NCBI RefSeq assembly: GCF_004321985.1
Contig: NZ_SCQN01000033.1
Span: 1 to 64,000, forward strand
From: Castellaniella sp.
GTDB lineage: Bacteria; Pseudomonadota; Gammaproteobacteria; Burkholderiales; Burkholderiaceae_B
Direction of reading: 5' to 3'
Length of the DNA: 64,000 nucleotides
Positions 1-10,576 of the stretch are shown piece by piece. Position 1 is the first letter of the stretch, and the number at the start of each line of letters is the position of its first letter. The translations under genes and the position numbers were made by a program. The notes under the pieces are model-generated. The model did no database searches. It was not told where the DNA came from and saw only the letters and a program-made list of their open reading frames with translations.

Positions 1-282
1 GGATACGCCGGGGACTTCGATCGGATACTGGAACGCCAGGAAGATACCGGAGCGCGCCCGTTCTTCGACTGGGAGCGCCAGCAGATCCTGGCCGTCGAAT
101 TCCACCGTACCGCCGGTCACCGTATAGTCGGAACGGCCTGTGAGGACCTGCGACAGCGTGCTCTTGCCAGCGCCATTGGGCCCCATGATGGCGTGGACCT
201 CGCCCGGGTTGATGTCCAGATCCAGGCCACGGAGAATCTCCTTACCCTCGACCGTTGCGTGCAGATTTCTGATTTTCAGCAT
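1..282 (-). CDS. sufC: SufC, Fe-S cluster assembly ATPase (partial, N-terminus only)
   Basis: The first 94 codons of an ABC-type ATPase are visible; the rest lies beyond the window edge. The protein begins MLKIRNLHATVEGKEILRGL and carries the Walker A motif GPNGAGKS around residue 36, as in SufC. SufC is the cytoplasmic ATPase of the SufBC2D scaffold that builds Fe-S clusters. The ATG lies 9 nt downstream of the sufB stop, so the genes are surely co-transcribed in the order regulator-sufB-sufC; sufD and sufS would be expected just outside the window. Identity is confident from sequence and context. Confidence 0.93.
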   Translation of the reverse strand, partial: MLKIRNLHATVEGKEILRGLDLDINPGEVHAIMGPNGAGKSTLSQVLTGRSDYTVTGGTVEFDGQDLLALPVEERARSGIFLAFQYPIEVPGVS

Positions 283-291
283 GATGGCTCC

Positions 292-1742
<1,451 letters not shown>

Positions 1743-1746
<4 letters not shown>

Positions 1747-2225
1747 TTGGACAGACTCCAGTTCGGAATGTTCGAAACAGCCCGCCGCGCCCCGGCTTTG
1801 ACGGTGGTGGGCATAGGCAAATCATGGGCGATCATGTCAGCCACGGACACGGACTCCAGCGTGCGGCGCACGACTGCGTTGATCCGCTGCCAGTAGGGCC
1901 GGATCCGGCAGGCCGCTTCGACGGTGCAGACGCCCGGCAGCGCAGTGCACTCCGTCAGGCCGAACGGCTGGTCTTCAAGCGCATCGATGATCTGGGCGAT
2001 GTTGATGTCTTCGGCGGGCCGCTCGAGGCGATACCCGCCATGGGCGCCCCGGGTGCTGGCGACCAGGTCGTGCTGCGCGAGCAGTTTCAGGACCTTGCTC
2101 ACGACAGGCTGGCCCAACCCGAGGGCGACGGCCAGATCCGCTGCGCTGCAGACGTGAGTCGGCTCGGTGGCCATGTGCGTGAGCACAAGGATCCCGTAAT
2201 CGACGATCTTGCTGATCCGCAGCAT
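1743..2225 (-). CDS. Rrf2/IscR-family regulator of the SUF operon
   Basis: An Rrf2-family winged-helix repressor of about 160 residues starting [19 protein letters not shown]. The helix-turn-helix spans roughly residues 25-60 ([21 protein letters not shown], then the GAHGGYRL wing). Three cysteines in [19 protein letters not shown] match the [2Fe-2S] ligand layout of IscR and SUF regulators, so it probably senses Fe-S status and represses its own operon. An in-frame ATG at 2258 exists, but the likely -10 element (2259-2264) would place transcription start close to or downstream of it, so 2225 is preferred. It overlaps sufB by 4 nt. What is inferred is autoregulation; the family assignment is clear. 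Confidence 0.9.
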
Positions 2226-2258
2226 CGGTCCATCCAAGGGTAAGCCTAAGGAATCCAA

Positions 2259-2291
2259 ATAGTACTGCTTTGGTACGGTTTAGGTCAAACC
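2259..2291 (-). promoter_or_regulatory. SUF operon promoter with overlapping inverted repeat
   Basis: On the minus strand TTGACC (2283-2288) and TACTAT (2259-2264) are spaced by 18 nt, a plausible sigma-70 promoter about 30 nt before the Rrf2 start. An inverted repeat GGTTT-N5-AAACC (2277-2291) covers the -35, a natural operator position for the Rrf2 repressor. The pairing of site and repressor is inference. Confidence 0.5.
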
Positions 2292-2425
2292 CTAAGTGAC
2301 CATTCCGACGTCGTACGCTCTGCGCATACAATGGGGGAATTTCCGAATGACTCACGGTGCTCATCCCGTCGCGGTGCCCTGGATGTACTGCGCGGCCTGC
2401 GCACCGGCACCCACCGGGTTGAAGC

Positions 2426-2941
2426 ATGACCGTTTCCGTCTTTGACTACGAGGCCGAGCTTGTCACCTGTGCGGCCGGTGATCGTTCCGCCTTTCTCGCG
2501 CTGTATACGTATGAAGCACCCGCCATGTTCACGCTGGCGCGCTGCATGCTCGGAGATGAAGCCGCCCCCGACGTGCTGCATGAGGCCTTCGTCCTCATCT
2601 GGCGGAACGCGGCCGGCTACAGCCCCGCGCTGGGGACCGCGCGCGCCTGGATGTACAGCATTCTGCGATACCGGGCGCTGAAGCGCCTGCGCGCGGAACG
2701 GGATTCGGGCCGGCAGGCGGACCAGCAGCCATTGCCCACCTTGCAAATCAGCCCCGAGTCCGGCGCGGTAGTCGGCGCACTGGCCAACCTGCCGCCGCCA
2801 CAGCTCGAAGCTTTGCTGCAGGCCTACCTGCACGGGGGCGATTATGCACATATCGCAGACCGGCTGGACCGCTCCGAGCCCGACATCCAGGCCTCCATCG
2901 AAGCCGCCCTCGCCCAGATCGACGACGCGGTGTGCGCATGA
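2426..2941 (+). CDS. ECF-type RNA polymerase sigma factor
   Basis: A 171-residue sigma-70 family protein of ECF size. Region 2 is recognisable around residues 25-90 (MFTLARCMLGDEAAPDVLHEAFVLIW, then ARAWMYSILRYRALKRLR) and a degenerate region 4 follows at about 120-165 (LPPPQLEALLQAYLHGGDYAHIADRLD). It directs RNA polymerase to a stress-type regulon. The next gene overlaps its stop codon as ATGA and looks like the cognate anti-sigma factor. A possible -10 (TACAAT, 2327-2332) lies upstream, but no convincing ECF-type autoregulatory promoter was found. The signal sensed and target genes cannot be told from the window. Confidence 0.88.
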   Translation: MTVSVFDYEAELVTCAAGDRSAFLALYTYEAPAMFTLARCMLGDEAAPDVLHEAFVLIWRNAAGYSPALGTARAWMYSILRYRALKRLRAERDSGRQADQQPLPTLQISPESGAVVGALANLPPPQLEALLQAYLHGGDYAHIADRLDRSEPDIQASIEAALAQIDDAVCA

Positions 2942-3465
2942 AACAGCAGCGCTCATACTCCGATCCCGAAATCGCCTGCTACGTGCTGGGCCTGGACCTG
3001 CCGGAGCGGACCCAGGGGATACAGGCACTGCTCGCCCACAACGACGCCGCAGCGGCGCGCGCGCTGAAATGGGAAGCCTATCTGCTGAGCATCGTGGACG
3101 CGCTGCCGGCCACCCCGCCGCCAGACGAGGTCCTGCTGCAGATCGAGCAGACGCTGGGCATGACGTTCGAGGCGCCCGCCCCGGCACCGGTACTCGGCGA
3201 ATCACGCACCCGGCCCCACCCTTCCACCGGCGAGCCCCGGCAGGCGTCGTGGCCACAGTGGCTGCGCTGCCCGCCATGGCTGCACGGCCTGTTGTCGCTG
3301 CCGAAAACGAAGCTGAGGACTGCCTGGCGGCCCTCGAAACGGGCCTTCCAGATCGGAGTGGTCGTCGGGCTGGTCATCGTGGTGCTGGCGGCACTGTTGA
3401 TCAGCGCCAGCCTGCACACCACGCCGCGCACCGTCGTCAATCAGACGGTCACGACGGCGCACTAG
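2938..3465 (+). CDS. Probable membrane-bound anti-sigma factor (RskA-like)
   Basis: A 175-residue protein starting at the ATG that overlaps the sigma-factor stop. The N-terminal about 100 residues resemble the sigma-binding helical domain of RskA/ChrR-type anti-sigma factors (DPEIACYVLGLDLPERTQGIQALL, WEAYLLSIVDALP). A proline-rich linker follows and a single membrane segment lies near residues 135-157 (GVVVGLVIVVLAALLISAS), leaving a periplasmic tail of only about 17 residues. It is therefore shorter than typical RskA. Function is inferred from the overlap with the ECF sigma gene, the single TM helix and the helical N-terminus. A GTG at 2932 is an alternative start. Confidence 0.72.
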   Translation: MKQQRSYSDPEIACYVLGLDLPERTQGIQALLAHNDAAAARALKWEAYLLSIVDALPATPPPDEVLLQIEQTLGMTFEAPAPAPVLGESRTRPHPSTGEPRQASWPQWLRCPPWLHGLLSLPKTKLRTAWRPSKRAFQIGVVVGLVIVVLAALLISASLHTTPRTVVNQTVTTAH

Positions 3466-3471
3466 GCGAAA

Positions 3472-4791
<1,320 letters not shown>

Positions 4792-4830
4792 GGCAAATCC
4801 TTTCTTATTCCGGTCAATGGAGAGTGGCGG

Positions 4831-5217
<387 letters not shown>

Positions 5218-5220
5218 TCA

Positions 5221-5236
5221 AGCAAAAACCATGCCA
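5221..5236 (-). promoter_or_regulatory. Sigma-54 (RpoN) promoter of glnK-amtB
   Basis: Minus-strand TGGCATGGTTTTTGCT matches the -24/-12 consensus TGGCAC-N5-TTGCW at 15 of 16 defined-or-free positions, with the invariant GG and GC at exact spacing. It lies about 40 nt upstream of the glnK start. Nitrogen-limitation control by NtrC is expected for this operon in proteobacteria. Confidence 0.88.
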
Positions 5237-5243
5237 ACTATTC

Positions 5244-5260
5244 GGCACTGATTTGGTGCA
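5244..5260 (-). promoter_or_regulatory. Possible NtrC (NR-I) binding site
   Basis: Minus-strand TGCACCAAATCAGTGCC has a perfect left half of the 17-bp NtrC site TGCACCA-N3-TGGTGCA and about five of seven matches in the right half. It sits only 7 nt upstream of the -24 element, much closer than usual enhancers, so it may be a weak or governor-type site. Confidence 0.45.
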
Positions 5261-5264
5261 ACCG

Positions 5265-5282
5265 GCCCGCCAGCGGGCGGGC
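5265..5282 (-). terminator. GC hairpin after merR, weak terminator candidate
   Basis: A perfect 7-bp stem GCCCGCC/GGCGGGC with loop AGCG lies 3 nt beyond the merR stop. No U-run follows on the minus strand, so intrinsic termination would be poor. It could separate the ihfA-merR transcript from glnK. Confidence 0.35.
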
Positions 5283-5285
5283 GAT

Positions 5286-5708
5286 TCAAAGGTCGAGGTG
5301 ACCTTCGGTTGGCGGCGAGGCCGCCGCGCCTTCCAGGGCCCGTGCGAGCCCATCGTGTGCGGCCGTCAGATCGGCGCGCAACGCCTGAAGCTCGGCGCCG
5401 GAGAGGCGCACGGCAGCATCCTGGTCACGTGGAACGTCGTTGCCATCGCCCAGGCGATTGCGCGCGCCCGCGATGGTGAAGCCCTGTTCGTACAGCAGAT
5501 CGCGGATCCGCCGCACCAGCAAAACCTCGTGGTGCTGGTAATAGCGGCGGTTGCCGCGCCGCTTCACGGGCTTGAGCTGTGTGAATTCCTGTTCCCAGTA
5601 GCGCAGGATGTGCGGCTTGACGCAGCACAATTCGCTGACCTCGCCGATCGTGAAATAGCGCTTGGCGGGAATGGGGGGCAACGGAGCCGAAGGAGCCGCC
5701 AGCGTCAT
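5286..5708 (-). CDS. MerR-family transcriptional regulator
   Basis: A 140-residue regulator with an N-terminal MerR helix-turn-helix beginning at about residue 17 ([27 protein letters not shown], then [21 protein letters not shown]). The C-terminal part is a short helical dimerisation region without metal-binding cysteine pairs, so it is not a metal-type MerR. This gene habitually follows ihfA in betaproteobacteria; its ATG overlaps the ihfA stop by 4 nt and is preceded by a strong AGGAGG site inside ihfA. Its target is unknown. Confidence 0.92.
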   Translation of the reverse strand: MTLAAPSAPLPPIPAKRYFTIGEVSELCCVKPHILRYWEQEFTQLKPVKRRGNRRYYQHHEVLLVRRIRDLLYEQGFTIAGARNRLGDGNDVPRDQDAAVRLSGAELQALRADLTAAHDGLARALEGAAASPPTEGHLDL

Positions 5709-6016
5709 TCGTCACCTCCTGTCGCCGCAATGCTGTCTTTCAGCTTTTGGCTGGCATGGAAGGTGACCACGCGGCGTGCGGCGATCGGGATGACCTCTCC
5801 CGTTTTTGGATTGCGCCCCGGACGGGGTGGCTTGTGACGAACCTGGAAGCTGCCAAAACCGGATAGCTTGACCTCGGTTCCCTGAATCAGGGCATCCCGC
5901 ACCTCGGAGAAAAAGGTATCGACGACGTCCTTGGCTTCGCGCTTGTTCAGGCCCACGCGTTCGAACAGCAGTTCGGCGAGCTGGGCTTTGGTCAATGTCC
6001 GATCGGTTTCCACCAA
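5705..6016 (-). CDS. ihfA: Integration host factor alpha subunit
   Basis: A 103-residue DNA-bending histone-like protein. The N-terminus [30 protein letters not shown] and the DNA-binding arm [19 protein letters not shown] are typical of IHF alpha, and GRNPKTG with the following proline marks the intercalating loop. It forms a heterodimer with IhfB and is needed for sigma-54 activation among other processes, such as the glnK promoter nearby. It lies 9 nt after pheT and overlaps merR. Confidence 0.96.
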   Translation of the reverse strand: MVETDRTLTKAQLAELLFERVGLNKREAKDVVDTFFSEVRDALIQGTEVKLSGFGSFQVRHKPPRPGRNPKTGEVIPIAARRVVTFHASQKLKDSIAATGGDE

Positions 6017-6025
6017 TAAGTCCTC

Positions 6026-8431
6026 CTATGAGCGCAGACGCGCCCCATGTGCCTGGGCTAGCGCCTGAGTCAAACGCTGCATGCAGTATTCGATCTGGCG
6101 ATCATCCAGGGTGGTGTCCTGCCCCTGGAACCAGAAGCGCAACGCCAGACTGCGCTGATCGCCGGATTCAGCGTCTCTCCAGATGTCGAACAGTTTAATG
6201 TCTTTCACGACCGCGAGGGCTTCATCTGCAGACACCTCGTGTTCAAGTGTATCAAGGACTGCCTGCCAGGCCAGCTTTGCATCCACCCAGATCGCCAGAT
6301 CCCGCACCACCGTCGGTTGACGCGACAGGTCAGCCGGCGCCGGGAAGGCGCGCTGCGCAATGCCGGCGGTGTCGATCTCGAAGACCACTGGTGCATGCAC
6401 TAGATCCAGCGCCTGCGCCCAGCGCGGGTGGACCTCGCCCAGCCAGCCTATGGGCTGGCCATCGAGCACCAGATGCGCACTACGCCCCGGGTGCAGCGCG
6501 GGGTGCTGGGCCGGCTCGCAACGCAGCCCCGCAGCCCGCACACCCAGCAGCGACACCAGATCGTGTTTTACATCGAAGAAGTCCACCGGACGCGTGGCCG
6601 CGCCCCACTGTTCGGACACCGCCGGCCCCCAGGCGGCAGCCGCCAGATGCGTGGGCTGCGCGACGCCTGCAACAGACAAATCGCCATCCGGCACCGATGC
6701 GTCACGCGCAAACACGCGGCCCACCTCGAAAAGCCGCACCCGGGTCTGGCGATGCTTGGCATTATGGGCGATGTTGTCCAGCAAGCCGCCGATGAGGCTG
6801 GAGCGCATCACGGCCAGCTGGCTCGCAATAGGGTTGAGCAGCCGGATCGGCTGTTCATTGCCGCAATAGTCGTGTTCCCAGGCTTCTTCGACGAACGAAA
6901 AATTGATGACTTCCTGGTAGTCCAGCGCGACCATCTCGGCGCGCATGGCATGCAGCCCATAAAGCGTTTCGGGCTGGATCCGCATCCGCGCCGGCGCCAA
7001 GGGCGGCTCGTCGGGGATCAGGTCGAACCCGTGGATCCGGGCGACTTCCTCGATCAGGTCTTCTTCAATGGTCAGGTCGAAGCGCGCTGCCGGCGGCGTC
7101 ACGACGAAGTCGTCGCCATGCTGCTCGAAAGCCAGGCCCAGGCGCGAAAAGACGTCGGCAACCGCTGTCGCCGCCAGGCTCAGCCCCAGAACCTTGTTGC
7201 AGCGGGACAGCCGCATGCGGACCGGCTCGCGGGCGGGCAGCTTGGCGATCTGGTCATCCAGTGGACCGGCCTGGCCGCCGCAGATGTCCAGAATCAGCCC
7301 CGTCATGATCTCCAGATGTTCCGGGATCGTGGAAAAATCCACGCCCCTCTCGAAGCGGTGGCCCGCCTCGGATGTCAGTTTGTAGCGACGCGGGCGACCC
7401 ATGATGGCTTCGGGCCACCAGAAGGCCGCTTCCAGATAAACATCCGTGGTATCCAGGGTCACGGCGGAAGCCTGGCCTCCCATGATGCCCGCCAGACTTT
7501 CAAGCGCAGAGTCGCCCGCAATGACCCCCACATCGGGCGCCAGCGTGATGGTCTCGCCGTTGAGCAGCTCGAGCTGTTCCCCGTCCCGACCCCAACGCAC
7601 AGTCAGCCCGCCGCGAATGCGCTGCAGGTCGAACACGTGGCTGGGCCGACCCAGTTCCAGCATGACGTAATTGGAAATGTCCACCAACGCCGACACCGAC
7701 CGCTGGCCGGCGCGCTCCAGGCGGGACTTCATCCAGGCGGGGGTGGCGGCACGCGCGTTGACGCCTTTCACGACACGGCCCGCGTATCGGCCGCACAGAT
7801 CGGACGCCTCGATCCGCACCGGCAGGCGATCAGGAATCGTCACGGGCACATGGGGGATGTCGGGGACGTGCAAGGCACACCCGGTCAGCGCGGCGACTTC
7901 GCGTGCGACGCCGGCAATGGACAGGCAGTCGGCGCGGTTGGGAGTGAGCTTCAGCAGGTAAATGGTATCGTCCAGATCCAGCGCCTCACGCAGATCTCGG
8001 CCAGGTTCCAGATCCCTCGGGAGCTCAAGCAGGCCCGCGTGATCCTGAGACAGCCCCAGCTCGCGCGCCGAGCACAGCATGCCGTTGGAAACCACCCCAC
8101 GCATCTTGACCGGCGCGATGTGCATCCCGCCCGGCAGCTCGGCGCCGACCTTCGCCAGCGGCACGACCAAGCCGGCTGCGGCATTGGGCGCACCGCAGAC
8201 GATCTGCAACGGCTCGCCCGATCCGTCATTCACGCGACAGACATGCAGCTTGTCCGCATTAGGATGATTCTCGACGGCCTCGATGCGCGCGACCACGACC
8301 CCCGAAAACGCGGGAGCAAATGGATCTGCGTCCTCGACCTCCAGGCCAGCCATGGTCAGGCGATGCGCGAGCGCCTGGCTATCGATGTCGGGGTTGGCCC
8401 AGGTGCGCAGCCATGATTCTGGAAATTGCAT
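6026..8431 (-). CDS. pheT: Phenylalanyl-tRNA synthetase beta subunit
   Basis: An 801-residue protein of normal length for the beta chain of the alpha2-beta2 enzyme that charges tRNA-Phe. Domains in order: an EMAP/tRNA-binding domain (residues about 40-150, GVVVARIEAVENHPNADKLHVC), B3/B4 editing domain, B5 DNA-binding-like domain, a catalytic-like core, and the C-terminal ferredoxin-fold anticodon-binding domain (about 705-800, DLSRQPTVVRDLAIWVD). It follows pheS by 26 nt and precedes ihfA by 9 nt in one operon. Confidence 0.98.
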   Translation of the reverse strand: MQFPESWLRTWANPDIDSQALAHRLTMAGLEVEDADPFAPAFSGVVVARIEAVENHPNADKLHVCRVNDGSGEPLQIVCGAPNAAAGLVVPLAKVGAELPGGMHIAPVKMRGVVSNGMLCSARELGLSQDHAGLLELPRDLEPGRDLREALDLDDTIYLLKLTPNRADCLSIAGVAREVAALTGCALHVPDIPHVPVTIPDRLPVRIEASDLCGRYAGRVVKGVNARAATPAWMKSRLERAGQRSVSALVDISNYVMLELGRPSHVFDLQRIRGGLTVRWGRDGEQLELLNGETITLAPDVGVIAGDSALESLAGIMGGQASAVTLDTTDVYLEAAFWWPEAIMGRPRRYKLTSEAGHRFERGVDFSTIPEHLEIMTGLILDICGGQAGPLDDQIAKLPAREPVRMRLSRCNKVLGLSLAATAVADVFSRLGLAFEQHGDDFVVTPPAARFDLTIEEDLIEEVARIHGFDLIPDEPPLAPARMRIQPETLYGLHAMRAEMVALDYQEVINFSFVEEAWEHDYCGNEQPIRLLNPIASQLAVMRSSLIGGLLDNIAHNAKHRQTRVRLFEVGRVFARDASVPDGDLSVAGVAQPTHLAAAAWGPAVSEQWGAATRPVDFFDVKHDLVSLLGVRAAGLRCEPAQHPALHPGRSAHLVLDGQPIGWLGEVHPRWAQALDLVHAPVVFEIDTAGIAQRAFPAPADLSRQPTVVRDLAIWVDAKLAWQAVLDTLEHEVSADEALAVVKDIKLFDIWRDAESGDQRSLALRFWFQGQDTTLDDRQIEYCMQRLTQALAQAHGARLRS

Positions 8432-8457
8432 GATTCGGATTCCGTATCGACAAAGGG

Positions 8458-9480
8458 CTAGGCGTTGAACTGGCGCAGGAAGCGCAGGTCACCCTCGAAG
8501 AACTGGCGCAAGTCGTTGACGCCGTATCGCAGCATGGTGAGGCGCTCCAGCCCCGAACCGAAGGCAAAACCGATGTAGTGCTCCGGGTCCAGACCGAAAT
8601 TGCGCACGACCTGGGGATGGACCTGGCCGGAACCGGAAATCTCCAGCCAGCGCCCCTGGTTCGGCCCGGAGGTGAACATCATGTCGATTTCCGCGGACGG
8701 TTCCGTGAACGGGAAGAAGGACGGACGAAAGCGCAACGTCAGGTCTTCGGTCTCGAAAAAGGCGCGCAGGAAGTTCGTGTAGACACCCTTCAGGTCCGCA
8801 AAGGAGATGTCCTCTGCGATCCACAGGCCTTCGACCTGATGGAACATGGGCGAATGGGTGGCATCGCTGTCCACACGATAGGTACGGCCTGGGGCAATGA
8901 CCTTGATGGGTGGCTTGTTCATCCGCGCGTAGCGCACCTGCATGGGGCTGGTGTGCGTGCGCAGCACCAGCGGCAGGCCATGCGCATCCTGCATGTCCAC
9001 GTAGAAAGTGTCCTGCATGGAACGCGCCGGGTGATTCTCCGGATTATTCAGGGCCGTGAAGTTCGTCCAGTCGTCTTCGATCTCGGGGCCGTCTGCGACA
9101 TCGAAGCCGATGGAGCGAAAAATCTGCTCGACTCGCTGCCAAGTGCGGATGACCGGATGAATGCCGCCCGTACCTCGGCCGCGCCCGGGAAGCGTGACGT
9201 CGATGGTTTCCGCCGCCAGGCGCTGATCCAGTTGGGCCTGCGCGAGCTGCGCGCGCCGCTCGTTGAGCAAGGCCTCGACCTGCTGCTTGGCCTGGTTGAT
9301 CTGCGCGCCCCGGGTGCGCTTCTCGTCACCCTGCAACGCTGCCAGGCCCTTCAACAAGGCCGTGAGCGAACCCTGCTTGCCCAGAAAGGCGGCCTTTTCG
9401 TTTTCCAGAGTGGCGGCGTCATGCGCCTGCGCAAAACGCGCTCCGGCCTGTTCAATGAGCGAGGCTAGCGTAGTGTCCAT
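8458..9480 (-). CDS. pheS: Phenylalanyl-tRNA synthetase alpha subunit
   Basis: A 340-residue catalytic subunit. An N-terminal coiled coil (about residues 1-90) binds tRNA, and class II motifs 2 and 3 are visible as [13 protein letters not shown] and [14 protein letters not shown]. The ATG at 9480 is chosen; a TTG at 9498 would add six residues but lies at the foot of the terminator-like hairpin. pheS and pheT are co-transcribed. A strong hairpin plus U-run lies between rplT and pheS (see terminator). Confidence 0.97.
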   Translation of the reverse strand: MDTTLASLIEQAGARFAQAHDAATLENEKAAFLGKQGSLTALLKGLAALQGDEKRTRGAQINQAKQQVEALLNERRAQLAQAQLDQRLAAETIDVTLPGRGRGTGGIHPVIRTWQRVEQIFRSIGFDVADGPEIEDDWTNFTALNNPENHPARSMQDTFYVDMQDAHGLPLVLRTHTSPMQVRYARMNKPPIKVIAPGRTYRVDSDATHSPMFHQVEGLWIAEDISFADLKGVYTNFLRAFFETEDLTLRFRPSFFPFTEPSAEIDMMFTSGPNQGRWLEISGSGQVHPQVVRNFGLDPEHYIGFAFGSGLERLTMLRYGVNDLRQFFEGDLRFLRQFNA

Positions 9481-9496
9481 ATGTCGTATAGCTTCC

Positions 9497-9532
9497 AAAA
9501 CGCAAACGGAGCCCGAGTGAGCTCCGTTTGCG
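9497..9532 (-). terminator. Rho-independent terminator or attenuator between rplT and pheS
   Basis: A perfect 12-bp inverted repeat CGCAAACGGAGC / GCTCCGTTTGCG (9501-9512 and 9521-9532) with an 8-nt loop is followed on the minus strand by TTTT. It starts 32 nt after the rplT stop and ends 16 nt before the pheS ATG. It may terminate rpmI-rplT or set partial read-through into pheST. Confidence 0.8.
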
Positions 9533-9564
9533 ATGAGACAGAATCGAAAACGAAACTGTGTCGA

Positions 9565-9924
9565 TCAGGCCGCCAGCGCGGATTTCGCCTGGGCCACGAC
9601 GGCCGCAAATCCGGCCTTGTCGTGGACTGCCATGTCTGCGAGGACCTTGCGGTCCAGCTCGATGGAGGCCCTGCGCAGCCCCGCGATGAATACGCTGTAG
9701 GTCACCCCCAGCTCGCGGCAACCCGCGTTGATACGGGCAATCCACAAGGCACGGAAAGTGCGTTTCTTGTTGCGGCGGTCACGGTAGGCATACTGGCCTG
9801 CCCGCATGACAGCCTGTTTGGCGACACGGAATACGTTCCCGCGGCGGCCGCGATAACCCTTGGCGGCCTGAATGACTTTTTTATGGCGTGCACGAGCAGT
9901 GACGCCGCGTTTGACGCGAGGCAT
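9565..9924 (-). CDS. rplT: 50S ribosomal protein L20
   Basis: A 119-residue basic protein with the canonical start [18 protein letters not shown] and [21 protein letters not shown]20 is an early assembly protein of the large subunit and in many bacteria represses its own operon. It lies 13 nt downstream of rpmI. The family and length match exactly. Confidence 0.98.
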   Translation of the reverse strand: MPRVKRGVTARARHKKVIQAAKGYRGRRGNVFRVAKQAVMRAGQYAYRDRRNKKRTFRALWIARINAGCRELGVTYSVFIAGLRRASIELDRKVLADMAVHDKAGFAAVVAQAKSALAA

Positions 9925-9937
9925 GTGAAATCTCCGA

Positions 9938-10135
9938 TCAGGCGAAAGGCAACATCGCCTTCACCGAGGCAACGTTGGTTTCATGGACAGCGGCCGAACC
10001 ACGCAATTGACGTTTGCTTTTCGTGGTTTTCTTGGTCAGGATGTGGCGCTTGAAGGCCTGACCCCGCTTGAGCGATCCACTACCGCGCATCTTGAAGCGC
10101 TTGGAGGCGCCTTTTTTGCTCTTCATCTTGGGCAT
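9938..10135 (-). CDS. rpmI: 50S ribosomal protein L35
   Basis: A 65-residue protein starting [20 protein letters not shown], the classic L35 N-terminus. An in-frame upstream extension to 10222 exists but is not L35-like. Usually infC lies immediately upstream; here ubiK does, and a sigma-70 promoter overlaps the ubiK end, giving a leader of about 135 nt. That leader could hold an L20-binding control element, but I could not identify a pseudoknot by eye. Confidence 0.97.
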   Translation of the reverse strand: MPKMKSKKGASKRFKMRGSGSLKRGQAFKRHILTKKTTKSKRQLRGSAAVHETNVASVKAMLPFA

Positions 10136-10277
10136 GACGATACTCTGTTGACTTGGCAAACCCAGGTGATCCGGCATTCGGATGCTTTTCTGACCCGGCA
10201 TTTGCGTGAAACCGTGACCCACGCGCGCAACAAGCGCGATGGGACAGTGCTTTATCGAAAAACGAAAAAAGCCCTTG

Positions 10278-10307
10278 ATTATAGGATGATTTATTCAGGC
10301 TTGTCGA
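10278..10307 (-). promoter_or_regulatory. Sigma-70 promoter of rpmI-rplT
   Basis: On the minus strand TCGACA (-35, 10302-10307) and a perfect TATAAT (-10, 10278-10283) are separated by 18 nt. The -35 lies inside the 3' end of ubiK. This explains how rpmI-rplT is expressed although it is separated from infC. Confidence 0.72.
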
Positions 10308-10539
10308 CCGGATCTTCCAGAGCCTGGATCCGTGCCTCCAGGGCATCGACCCGCTTCAAAGCCCGCGCCAAGAGCTCGGCCTGCACGTCGAACTCTTCGC
10401 GGGTGATGAGGTCCATGCGGGCGAAAGTCTGCGTCATGAAGGTCTTCATGGTGCGCTCGATATCGGCTGCCGGGGTCTTCGCCAGCAGTTCGGACATGTT
10501 CTTCTGAAAATCGTCGAACCATTGGTTGGGCGGGATCAT
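10291..10539 (-). CDS. ubiK: UbiK-type ubiquinone biosynthesis accessory factor (BMFP domain)
   Basis: An 82-residue protein of the YqiC/BMFP family, starting [20 protein letters not shown] and ending in the C-terminal coiled coil [22 protein letters not shown]. UbiK homologues assist the Ubi complex of aerobic ubiquinone synthesis at the membrane. In related bacteria this gene is often next to glnK and comM; here comM lies 37 nt upstream on the same strand but glnK is 5 kb away. Its 3' end carries the rpmI promoter. Confidence 0.88.
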   Translation of the reverse strand: MIPPNQWFDDFQKNMSELLAKTPAADIERTMKTFMTQTFARMDLITREEFDVQAELLARALKRVDALEARIQALEDPVDKPE

Positions 10540-10576
10540 GGCGGACTCCTGGTACGTAAAGCCTTATTTTACCCGG

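Noticed and set aside
2225..2258. An upstream ATG for the Rrf2 regulator adding 11 residues
   Set aside because: It would lie at or before the predicted transcription start, and the conserved family N-terminus begins at 2225.
6428..8416. A 662-codon open frame on the plus strand opposite pheT
   Set aside because: It is antisense to a full-length, highly conserved gene and its translation is rich in Gln/His/Arg/Gly as expected of a complementary frame in GC-rich DNA.
9533..9564. A Phe-rich stretch (QFRFRF) after the rplT stop, possible pheST leader peptide
   Set aside because: It is in frame with the rplT stop and has no start codon or ribosome-binding site of its own, so it would not be translated as a leader.
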